Positions 8,861-16,509 of a stretch of 48,396 nucleotides of DNA are shown here, piece after piece (positions within the stretch are counted from its first letter, which is position 1; each line of letters opens with the position of its first letter). Position numbers and translations under genes: made by a program. Source of the stretch: Brachyspira hampsonii (lineage in GTDB: Bacteria > Spirochaetota > Brachyspiria > Brachyspirales > Brachyspiraceae). The notes beneath the pieces were generated by a model. The model did no database searches, was not told where the DNA came from, and worked only from the letters and a program-made list of their open reading frames with translations. The stretch covers positions 1 to 48,396 of the forward strand of contig NZ_MDCO01000014.1 of NCBI RefSeq assembly GCF_001746205.1, in the 5' to 3' direction.

Positions 8861-9059
8861 ATTCCCACCCTCTATACCTATTGTTTAATTCTGCAATTAA
8901 AATTTTATTTGTTTTTGTGTTTTATTTTAACTTATTAATACCCACCCTAGTTTTTATTATGTTTTTTACTTTTACAACGCACGGAGAATATATTTTAAAA
9001 CATAGCAAAAATAACATTGTTAATATGTTTATATTTTTTGATTTAATTTACCGTGCGTA
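8861..9059. repeat. Nested palindromic G/C-box element, left half (copy C)
   Basis: It contains ATTCCCACCC at 8861, CCCACCCTAG at 8941 (77 bp box to box), AACGCACGG at 8976 (35 bp further) and CCGTGCGT at 9051-9058. These spacings equal those in the left half of the complete copy at 46208-46524. The right-hand G boxes are missing, because a gene ends 26 bp beyond the inverted repeat. Together with copy 2 of the MITE-like element it accounts for the 604-bp gene-free gap between the convergent groEL and BrkB-family genes. Confidence 0.75.
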
Positions 9060-9085
9060 CAAATAAACACTTAATAATAACTTTA

Positions 9086-10849
9086 TTATTTATTTGTTTT
9101 ATTTTTTATTTTACTATTTACTAAATAAAGCAAATTAGTATTATAATCTTTTCTTGGAATTTCTTTATTTTTGTATATTAAATTTTTATATTTATCATAG
9201 CTATTTGCATTTTTGTTTCTAAATCCTCCAGACATTCTTAGAGCGTACAAAATATCTCCTATAGTAATAGTTTCCGGCTGACAGCCTAAAGAATATGATA
9301 TATTTGAACCATTTGATATTTTTATTATGTACATAGCTTTTTCCAATGGCTCAGATATTTCTGTAATAGTAGTTGGGGCTGTTCTAAGCTCTCTTCCTAA
9401 TTCATACATCGTTATGGCTTTTTTCTTATTTATAAACCTAGAAGCTATTATATGCATGAATTCTAATGCTATAACTTCTTTTTCAGCAAATGACAGTTTT
9501 ATACTATTTTTATCAACTCCGTAAGATCTGAAATATTGTATGGAATATGTGAGTTCAGCACCGAATAATATTATAATCCAAACTATATAAAGCAATAATA
9601 ATAAAACAGGTATTTGTGCAAATGAACTAGCCGAAGATAATTCTGCAGGGGCTATACTAGTAAGCATATTATTTTCACTGCTTATTGTAACTACATCATC
9701 TATTTGAAAATTATATTTTAATAATTGTTCCGATATATTGGGTGAAAAAGTTTGAAATTCAAGCATATTTGTTTCTATAGGTTTCTTCTCATAAGTAGCA
9801 GCACTTATTCCTGTTCCTGTATTTTGTATAATAATGTAGCTTATTCTTTCTATCTTTATATTTGAAATATTATTAACATCTATCTTGTCATTTTTTGGCA
9901 GCATATTAATATCAGCATTAGTAATCTCATTAATATCTTCCGTATTTTCTATGTTTTCAGTTTGATATATATTAGTATTATTTGTCATTATGCTGTTTGT
10001 GCTGCCTGTATTTATTTCTTTTACAATGTATTCTATTTTATATTTATCACTGTCAAATATTTGTTTATAATTTTTTACATTAATATTTAGTTTAAAATAA
10101 ACACTAAATAGTGTTATTATTGCTATTGCCACTAATACTGAAGATATTGTAGCATTAGACCAATTCACTTTAGTTTGCGGTACTAATACATATAAAAATA
10201 ATACTAAGAGAGATGTTGATATTATAGGCGTAACCCAAGATAATAATATTTTCAATAATGCCGGCAGATAATGGAGATTTATAGATGTATAAGTTATTAA
10301 AGTAAATGATATACCTATAAGCACAGGAATAAGAAAAAGTAATGCTATATAATTAGCAACAACTCTAGGTACTGAAGTAGTAATTTTCACACGCCATATT
10401 TTTATAAATGATTTTTGTATGCTATGAAGTATTAGTGCTACACTGACTATCGTTGATATAATACCTATAAGTCCGAAGCTGGCTAAATTGGTGTTGTCAG
10501 CTATATTAAGTATTTGTCTTACCATAGGCTCATAAAATGGAGCATTTTTCTCCATCCAATCAAATATAAAAACAAATATATTTTGATATATATTAAATAT
10601 TCTTAATATAAAAAGTCCTACTATTAGTGCAGGTATAAATGATAATGTTACAAGGTATGTTAAAGCTGCCGCTCTTATTGTGCAGTCATCTTTAAAAAAG
10701 TCTGTTACTGCGAAAACTAGTATCTTGTATGCATTTACAAAAAACTTTTGCATGGGGCTGAAAATATGCTGATCTGCAGAATATATATCTTCTGAGAAGA
10801 AATTCTTTAATTTCTTGAAAATTTTTTTAATTTTTTGAATTTTAGTCAT
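9086..10849 (-). CDS. YihY/BrkB family inner-membrane protein with an Asn-rich insertion
   Basis: The family pattern is clear: DDCTIRAAALTYLVTLSFIPALI (about residues 53-75), further membrane helices, PQTKVNWSNATISSVLVAI, and a last helix LLLLLYIVWIIILFGAELTYSIQYF (about 415-440). The usual protein is 280-430 aa. This one has 587. Between the fifth and sixth membrane segments about 150 polar, Asn/Ile-rich residues are inserted, presumably outside the cytoplasm. The C-terminal cytoplasmic part (about 455-530) looks like a winged helix of the Rrf2 type (ITMYELGRELRTAPTTITEISEPLEKAMYI). Early annotation as ribonuclease BN was wrong for this family and its function remains uncertain. It is transcribed away from tRNA-Leu. 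Confidence 0.85.
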   Translation of the reverse strand: MTKIQKIKKIFKKLKNFFSEDIYSADQHIFSPMQKFFVNAYKILVFAVTDFFKDDCTIRAAALTYLVTLSFIPALIVGLFILRIFNIYQNIFVFIFDWMEKNAPFYEPMVRQILNIADNTNLASFGLIGIISTIVSVALILHSIQKSFIKIWRVKITTSVPRVVANYIALLFLIPVLIGISFTLITYTSINLHYLPALLKILLSWVTPIISTSLLVLFLYVLVPQTKVNWSNATISSVLVAIAIITLFSVYFKLNINVKNYKQIFDSDKYKIEYIVKEINTGSTNSIMTNNTNIYQTENIENTEDINEITNADINMLPKNDKIDVNNISNIKIERISYIIIQNTGTGISAATYEKKPIETNMLEFQTFSPNISEQLLKYNFQIDDVVTISSENNMLTSIAPAELSSASSFAQIPVLLLLLYIVWIIILFGAELTYSIQYFRSYGVDKNSIKLSFAEKEVIALEFMHIIASRFINKKKAITMYELGRELRTAPTTITEISEPLEKAMYIIKISNGSNISYSLGCQPETITIGDILYALRMSGGFRNKNANSYDKYKNLIYKNKEIPRKDYNTNLLYLVNSKIKNKTNK

Positions 10850-10859
10850 ATAACACTTC

Positions 10860-10887
10860 TTGCAAAAAAAATTATATAATGTATAAT
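10860..10887 (+). promoter_or_regulatory. Promoter for tRNA-Leu
   Basis: TTGCAA, 16-bp spacer, TATAAT, with the -10 about 14 bp before the mature tRNA. It lies in the short gap to the divergent BrkB-family gene. Confidence 0.6.
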
Positions 10888-10900
10888 ATATAAAAATTAA

Positions 10901-10981
10901 GCGAGGGTGGCGGAACTGGCAGACGCACTAGACTTAGGATCTAGCGCCCTAGGCATGAGGGTTCGATTCCCTCCCCTCGTA
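10901..10981 (+). tRNA. tRNA-Leu (UAG)
   Basis: An 81-nt class II tRNA. Acceptor GCGAGGG pairs with CCCTCGT, with G1:U72 wobble. The anticodon stem-loop is CTAGA-CTTAGGA-TCTAG with anticodon TAG, the variable arm CGCCCTAGGCAT is long, the T arm is GAGGG-TTCGATT-CCCTC and the discriminator is A, as required for Leu. No CCA is encoded. A minus-strand gene ends 12 bp downstream. Confidence 0.95.
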
Positions 10982-10992
10982 ATCTTTTATAT

Positions 10993-11244
10993 TTAATCAT
11001 TATTTTTATCAACCTCTATAGAAAATTTGCATTTATTACAAACTTTTTTATATCCTGATGATGTCTTTATTATTCTCATGGAATTTTTACATTTACAAAA
11101 TGGACAATCTTCATGATTTCTAAATATTATCATTGATATGAAATCTACTATTTTTCCTATACCTGATACAAAAAATAGTATTCCAAACATTAATATAAAT
11201 ATTATGATAATAGCTATGAAAAATATAATAACTAATAAGTCCAC
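10993..11244 (-). CDS. Small membrane protein with a C-terminal zinc ribbon
   Basis: 83 residues: one long hydrophobic segment (about 4-36), then a four-cysteine module CPFCKCKNSMRIIKT...KVCNKCKFSI, where the pairs CPFC and CNKC are spaced as in small zinc ribbons. It probably sits in the inner membrane with the zinc ribbon in the cytoplasm. The family is not recognised. It is convergent with tRNA-Leu and 35 bp downstream of a decayed lipoprotein gene on the same strand. Confidence 0.65.
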   Translation of the reverse strand: MDLLVIIFFIAIIIIFILMFGILFFVSGIGKIVDFISMIIFRNHEDCPFCKCKNSMRIIKTSSGYKKVCNKCKFSIEVDKNND

Positions 11245-11279
11245 TTTTGTATATCCATTAATATTTTTTATATTATATC

Positions 11280-11632
11280 TTAAATATAACTTTTTTTAAA
11301 GAAGTCTGAGTATATTTTTATTGTATTTGTGTTAATATATTTGATAGGAAAATCTGACCAGCTATCCAATTCGTTATTCCATAATTTATAATAATAACTA
11401 TCACCTTCTTTTTTCCATTCATAAGTGTAGACTTTATTTTCCTGACCATTACTGCTTGTATATTCTATTTTATTATTATTGAAGAATGTGTATTTTTCAT
11501 TTCCATTGATTAATTTCCAGCTTCCACGAATCTATAATCAACAACACCTCTTTCTATGCTTATAATTTCATTTTTTTTACATGAATAGAATATAATTGAT
11601 ATAGATAATAATACAATAAATATTTTATACAT
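11280..11632 (-). pseudogene. Frameshifted small lipoprotein gene
   Basis: From the ATG at 11632 the frame reads MYKIFIVLLSISIIFYSCKKN, a lipoprotein signal with lipobox FYSC, and continues to VVDYRFVEAGN before a stop. From about 11535 a different frame continues uninterrupted for about 80 residues: RGSWKLINGNEKYTFFNNN, later VYTYEWKKEGDSYYYKLWNN, ending KSYI and stop at 11280. The joined product would be a lipoprotein of about 117 residues with a lipocalin-like W-K-L...Y-TF pattern. A single-base deletion near 11535 restores the frame if reversed. It is either a recent pseudogene or a sequencing error. No function is assigned. Confidence 0.7.
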
Positions 11633-11725
11633 TGACAGCCCCTTTATTTAGTATAATATATAGTATCGTAATAATTATTATAAAATGAAAATTCTATCTA
11701 TGTATTACTAACTATATATAGAATA

Positions 11726-11753
11726 TTGATAAAATATTTTAAAAATATATAAT
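11726..11753 (+). promoter_or_regulatory. Sigma-70-type promoter for thyA-folA
   Basis: TTGATA, 16-bp spacer, TATAAT. The -10 is about 40 bp upstream of the thyA start. Confidence 0.65.
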
Positions 11754-11794
11754 AATGACCTTGTAACAATATAGATATAATATCAGGATTATTT

Positions 11795-12595
11795 ATGCAT
11801 AACTATTTAGAATTATTAAAAAAAGTATTAGAAGAAGGCGAGGAAACTAAAGACAGAACAGGAGTAGGTACAAGAAGAATATTCGGACCTCAGTTAAGGT
11901 TTAAATTTGAAGGTGATAAGATACCAATCATAACTACAAAAAAAGTATTCATGAAAGGTGTTATCATAGAATTACTTTGGTTTTTGCAAGGATCTACAAA
12001 TATAAAATTTTTACTTGAAAATAATGTTCATATATGGGACGAATGGGCTGATGATATGGGAGAGCTTGGTCCTGTATATGGAAAGCAATGGAGAGCTTGG
12101 GAAACTAAAGAAGGAAATAAAATAGATCAAATATCAAATATAGTAAATACATTAAGAAATAATCCCGCAAGCAGAAGAATTATTTTGAATGCTTGGAATG
12201 TAGGAGAGATTGATAAGATGCATCTTCCGCCATGTCATATGATGTGCCAATTTTCTGTTAATAAAAATGGCGGTATTATAGCTCATTTATACCAACGTTC
12301 TGCAGATTTATTTTTGGGTGTTCCTTTTAATATAAGTTCTTATGCTATACTTACAAGACTTTTAGCTATGCATAGCGGTCTTCATGCTTCAGAGCTTATT
12401 ATGACTTTTGGAGATGCCCATATTTACAATAATCATATAGAGCAGGTAAAACTTCAGCTTTCAAGAGAGCCATTTAATCAAACAGCTGAATTATTTATAG
12501 AAAATCGCCCTAATATATTTAGTCATGTTTATGGAGATTTTAGATTAGAAGGGTATAAGTATTATCCTGCAATAAAAGCGGAGGTGGCTGTTTGA
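11795..12595 (+). CDS. thyA: Thymidylate synthase (ThyA type)
   Basis: Makes dTMP from dUMP with methylene-tetrahydrofolate as both carbon donor and reductant. At 266 aa it is full length, with DRTGVGTRRIFGPQLRF (phosphate-binding Arg loop, about residues 20-36), WDEWAD, the catalytic PPCHMMCQF (about 146-154), the LYQRSADLFLGVPFNI segment and FGDAHIYNNH. The product dihydrofolate is recycled by the next gene, folA, which overlaps it by 4 bp (TTGA). Confidence 0.97.
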   Translation: MHNYLELLKKVLEEGEETKDRTGVGTRRIFGPQLRFKFEGDKIPIITTKKVFMKGVIIELLWFLQGSTNIKFLLENNVHIWDEWADDMGELGPVYGKQWRAWETKEGNKIDQISNIVNTLRNNPASRRIILNAWNVGEIDKMHLPPCHMMCQFSVNKNGGIIAHLYQRSADLFLGVPFNISSYAILTRLLAMHSGLHASELIMTFGDAHIYNNHIEQVKLQLSREPFNQTAELFIENRPNIFSHVYGDFRLEGYKYYPAIKAEVAV

Positions 12596-13092
12596 TAGTT
12601 TCATTAATTGCCGCAGTAGACTCTAAAAATGGCATAGGATTAAATGGAATTATGCCTTGGGGGTATATAAAAGAGGATATGCAGTTCTTTAGAAGTACAA
12701 CTACAGGATATGCAGTTGTTATGGGACGTGTAACTTTTGAGTCTTTAGGTTCAAAGCCTCTTCCAAATAGAAAAAACATCGTTGTGTCTTCTCATTCAAA
12801 TAGTGAGTTATTAGAAAAGTATGATAATCTATTTTATGAAAAATCTTTTGAAGATTCAATTTCAAAATTACTTTTAGAAAAAAATAATCAAATATTTATT
12901 ATAGGCGGAGAATCAATTTATAAAAAGGCATTGGATTATGCTGATACAATATATCTTACTCATATAGATAAAGATTATCATTGCGATAGATTCTTTCCTC
13001 AAATAGATACAAGTTTATTTCATTCTGCTAAATTAAAAACATTTGTTCATAATGATATAGATATAAGTATAATTAAATATACTAGAATTTAA
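12592..13092 (+). CDS. folA: Dihydrofolate reductase
   Basis: Reduces dihydrofolate with NADPH. At 166 aa it shows LIAAVDSKNGIGLNGIMPW (active-site loop), EDMQFFRSTTTGYAVVMGRVTFES (NADPH side), PLPNRKNIVVS and the C-terminal IIGGESIYKKALDYADTIYLTHI. The start is TTG at 12592 inside the thyA stop (TTGA), with a strong GGAGGTGG ribosome-binding site. Translation is therefore coupled to thyA, whose product it regenerates. Confidence 0.95.
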   Translation: MIVSLIAAVDSKNGIGLNGIMPWGYIKEDMQFFRSTTTGYAVVMGRVTFESLGSKPLPNRKNIVVSSHSNSELLEKYDNLFYEKSFEDSISKLLLEKNNQIFIIGGESIYKKALDYADTIYLTHIDKDYHCDRFFPQIDTSLFHSAKLKTFVHNDIDISIIKYTRI

Positions 13093-13236
13093 TTAAATAT
13101 AATTTGAAAAATAGTTGAAAAATATAAAATCTATTATACAATTTTTACAGATGCATTACATTAAAAGCAGTTTATTTTCAGCATTTATATATCTTAATTA
13201 ATGTATTAAGTTATAGCTTTAATATTTGGGGTTATT

Positions 13237-14310
13237 ATGAATTGTATAGATAATTTATTGGAACTAGCCGGTAAAGCTTTCGATAGTGCTGATTATAAGA
13301 AATCTTTAGAATATTTTAATAAATTAATTTTTTATTATGGTGATAGTGTAGAGATCTATAATAATAGAGGATTAGCCAAGAGTAGTTTGGGAATGTATGA
13401 AGAGGCTATTGAGGATTTTGAAAATGTAATTAGAATAGATCCTAAATATATTAATGCTTATAATAATATAGGGTTGGTTAAGCATAATTTAGGCTTGTAT
13501 GATGAAGCTATTAATTATTATAAGAAGGCATTATTATTGGATAACAACTGCATTCAGGCTTATAATAATATGGGATTGGCTAAGCATAATTTAGGCTTGT
13601 ATGATGAAGCTATTAAATATTATATTAAAGCCATAGAAATTTCTCCGAATGCCCATACATATAATAATATAGGGTTGATAAAAAATGATTTAGGTATGTA
13701 TGATGAAGCCATTGAATATTTTAATAAAGTTATACAATTAGATAATCGCTATACTAAAGCGTATTATAATATGGGCTTATCAAAGTACAATTTAAAAAAT
13801 TATGATGAGGCTTTAGAATATTTTAATAAGGTTATAGAATTAGACTACAAAAATATATATGCTTATAATAATATTGGTATAATAAATCAGGATTTAAAAT
13901 TGCATAGAGAAGCTTTAGAATATTTTAACAAGGCTCTGCTATTAGATAAAAATTATTGTAAGGCATATTATAATAGAGGTGTTTCAGAATTAAAATTAGA
14001 ATTATATGAATGTGCCTTATATGATTTTAATATATGTGCGGAATTAGAGCCTAATTATTTTCCTGCTTACTGCAAAAGAGGAGAGGTAAAGTTAAAATTA
14101 AAAAACTATAGAGAAGCTTTAGAAGATTTTAACAAATATATAGAACATGGCGAAGCTGATAAAAAAATATATTTCTATATAGGATTTTGCGAATATAAAT
14201 TAAAAGATTATAATAATGCCATAAAATACATTAATATGTCTTATAATAATATAAAAACATTTCTATTAAAAATTATATTAAAGTTTAAACTTCTATTTGT
14301 AAAAAAATAA
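13237..14310 (+). CDS. Tetratricopeptide-repeat (TPR) protein
   Basis: 357 aa made almost entirely of about ten 34-residue TPR units with the pattern AYNNxGLxKxxLGxYDEAIxYYxKAIxLD. TPR arrays bind other proteins. No catalytic domain, signal peptide or clear membrane segment is present. The C-terminus is basic and hydrophobic (FLLKIILKFKLLFVKK) and might touch the membrane. Units at about 13466 and 13568 are nearly identical over some 50 bases (102-bp period), a sign of recent repeat duplication or recombination. It appears to be a single-gene unit between folA and the Lol genes. Confidence 0.9.
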   Translation: MNCIDNLLELAGKAFDSADYKKSLEYFNKLIFYYGDSVEIYNNRGLAKSSLGMYEEAIEDFENVIRIDPKYINAYNNIGLVKHNLGLYDEAINYYKKALLLDNNCIQAYNNMGLAKHNLGLYDEAIKYYIKAIEISPNAHTYNNIGLIKNDLGMYDEAIEYFNKVIQLDNRYTKAYYNMGLSKYNLKNYDEALEYFNKVIELDYKNIYAYNNIGIINQDLKLHREALEYFNKALLLDKNYCKAYYNRGVSELKLELYECALYDFNICAELEPNYFPAYCKRGEVKLKLKNYREALEDFNKYIEHGEADKKIYFYIGFCEYKLKDYNNAIKYINMSYNNIKTFLLKIILKFKLLFVKK

Positions 14311-14446
14311 CTATAAATTATTTTTTGTCTTAATTATCATTATAAAAGTTTTATTGCATATTAATTAATAGGTTTAAATTTATTATATATAATATATAAT
14401 ATTTTAGATTATATTGATATGAATTTTTTACTTTGAAGGAGATAAT

Positions 14447-15757
14447 TTGAGATTAGAGTTAATGCTTGGCGTCAGATATCTGAGAGCCAAAAAGAAATTT
14501 TCATTTGTTTCAATTATTACAATTATATGTGTACTTGGCATATTAGTAGGGGATATGGTAATGATTACTGTACTTTCCGTTATGAATGGTTTTCAAGATG
14601 ATATAAGAGACAAAATACTCGGAATGAGAGCACATATAAATATAAGTGCTTACAGCGATCAGCCTCTTACTGATTATAAATATGTTGTTGATAACATAAT
14701 GCATAATAAAGATATAACAAGTGCTTATCCTTATATAGTTTTGCCTTGTATAATGCGTTCTTATGGTTTTACTACGCTTATAACAGTTCGTTCATTTGAA
14801 GATACAATATTCACAACTGATAAAGATTTTATAAAATATTTTAATTTTGTTGAAGGCAATAATAAAGATATGCAGACTAATGATGCTTTAATAGGTTCTG
14901 AAATGGCAAAGGATTATGCTTTATCTATTGGAGATACTATTGATATAATTTCAGCTTCAGGAAGTTTTGAAAGAGGATTTAAACCTCAGAAAACTACTTT
15001 TACAATTAAAGGTATTTATAAAACAGGCTATTATGAATATGACAGCAGAATGGTAATAGTTCCTCTTACTACAGGTCAGAGGATGGTTGGTTATAATAAT
15101 GCTGTTACAGGCGTTGCTGTAAAGGTAAGAAATTTTTTTGAAGCGGATAAAGTTGCCAAAAAGATTGATACAGATTTAAAAGAGTTTTATAATGTCATGC
15201 CTTGGATGCTTTTTGATAGGAATTTTTTTCAGGCTTTGCATACGGAAAAATTAATGCTTGCTTTGATACTTTCTTTCATAATATTAATAGCAGCTTTGAA
15301 TATTGCTTCAAGTCAGATAATATTTGTTAAAGATAAAAGGAGGGATATTGCTATAATAAAGACATTAGGTTTGAGACCTTCAAATGTAGCTAAAGTATTT
15401 TTTTTGGAAGGAGCGATAATAGGTTTAATAGGTACTGTACTCGGTGTAATATGCGGTATATTACTTGCTAATTATGTTAATGAGGCTTTGGAAGGATTAA
15501 GGATTATAATGCAGTTTATAGTTAATATTATTTGGTTTATTCCTTCAAAAATAAGTGCTGGAATATCAATACCAATAGTTCCGGACTTTTTCCCATCAGA
15601 TATTTATTATGTAAGCGGAGGACTTCCTTCTATAATACATGCTTTGCAGGTTATAATGGTTGCTAGTATTTCATTCTTACTTTCTGTTTTATTTGCAATA
15701 ATACCTGCTTATATAGCAAGCAGATATAAACCTGCGGAGGTACTTAGATATGAGTGA
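14447..15757 (+). CDS. lolC: Lipoprotein-releasing ABC transporter permease (LolC/LolE family)
   Basis: With LolD this permease extracts outer-membrane lipoproteins from the inner membrane. The family start MRLELMLGVRYLRAKKKFSFVSIITIICVLGI has the first membrane helix at about 20-45. A large periplasmic domain (about 50-270) follows, then three FtsX-type helices (about 272-300, 320-350, 395-425) with the KDKRRDIAIIKTLGLRPSNV coupling segment. Only one permease gene is present, so the complex may be a homodimer. The start is TTG at 14447 behind GAAGGAG. The next gene, lolD, overlaps by 8 bp. Confidence 0.9.
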   Translation: MRLELMLGVRYLRAKKKFSFVSIITIICVLGILVGDMVMITVLSVMNGFQDDIRDKILGMRAHINISAYSDQPLTDYKYVVDNIMHNKDITSAYPYIVLPCIMRSYGFTTLITVRSFEDTIFTTDKDFIKYFNFVEGNNKDMQTNDALIGSEMAKDYALSIGDTIDIISASGSFERGFKPQKTTFTIKGIYKTGYYEYDSRMVIVPLTTGQRMVGYNNAVTGVAVKVRNFFEADKVAKKIDTDLKEFYNVMPWMLFDRNFFQALHTEKLMLALILSFIILIAALNIASSQIIFVKDKRRDIAIIKTLGLRPSNVAKVFFLEGAIIGLIGTVLGVICGILLANYVNEALEGLRIIMQFIVNIIWFIPSKISAGISIPIVPDFFPSDIYYVSGGLPSIIHALQVIMVASISFLLSVLFAIIPAYIASRYKPAEVLRYE

Positions 15758-16439
15758 TAATAAAGAAGTTCTTATTAATATAGAAAATTTAAAAAAGACT
15801 TATGCAGGACCTCCTAAAGTAGAAGTATTAAAATCTATAAGTTTAAAAGTTTATAGAAATGAAATACTTGCAGTAACAGGAGAATCAGGCAGCGGAAAAA
15901 CTACTCTTTTAAATTTAATAGGCGGAATAGATGATATTACAGATGGCAGTATATATATATTAGGCAATAATATTGGTAAAATGAATGAAGGACAATTAGC
16001 ACATTTTAGAAATAGTTCTCTTGGTTATGTATTTCAGTTTCATAATTTACTTGGTGAGTTTAGTGCTTTAGAGAATGTTATGATCCCATCTCTAATGCTT
16101 AAATATAATAAAAAAGAAGCAAGACAAAAAGCTGAAAACCTTCTTGAAACCGTTGGTTTGAAAGATAGAATGGAGCATAGAATAGGAGAGCTTTCAGGAG
16201 GTGAGGCACAAAGAGTCGCTATTGCAAGGGCTTTAATAAATAAGCCAAGTGTTGTATTGGCTGATGAACCCACAGGAAATTTGGATAAGAAGAATGCTGA
16301 ATTAGTAAGAGAATTATTATGGAATATGACAAAGCAAAGCAATGCCTCTTTAATAATTGTTACTCATTCTGTTTCTATTGCTAATATGGCTGATAGAAAA
16401 CTTCGTTTGGAATACGGAGAGAATTTAATAGAATATTGA
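15750..16439 (+). CDS. lolD: Lipoprotein-releasing system ATP-binding protein
   Basis: A 229-aa ABC ATPase of the MacB/LolD type. Walker A is GESGSGKTT (about residues 43-51), the Q-loop is VFQFHNLL, the signature is LSGGEAQRVAIARAL and Walker B is VVLADEPTGNLD, followed by the switch His (IVTHS). It overlaps the permease gene by 8 bp, confirming the pair. It powers lipoprotein release at the cytoplasmic face. No separate LolA or LolB is visible here. Confidence 0.93.
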   Translation: MSDNKEVLINIENLKKTYAGPPKVEVLKSISLKVYRNEILAVTGESGSGKTTLLNLIGGIDDITDGSIYILGNNIGKMNEGQLAHFRNSSLGYVFQFHNLLGEFSALENVMIPSLMLKYNKKEARQKAENLLETVGLKDRMEHRIGELSGGEAQRVAIARALINKPSVVLADEPTGNLDKKNAELVRELLWNMTKQSNASLIIVTHSVSIANMADRKLRLEYGENLIEY

Positions 16440-16509
16440 AATATCAAATATTTTAATATAGAATATTTAATTAATAAACAAATATAATATTTATCAGGAA
16501 TAGAAAATT

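Noticed and set aside
8534-9066. Two short open frames (8534-8737 and 8848-9066, plus strand) behind groEL
   Set aside because: They have no ribosome-binding sites, their composition is unlike neighbouring proteins, and they run through the groEL terminator and the two repeat elements.
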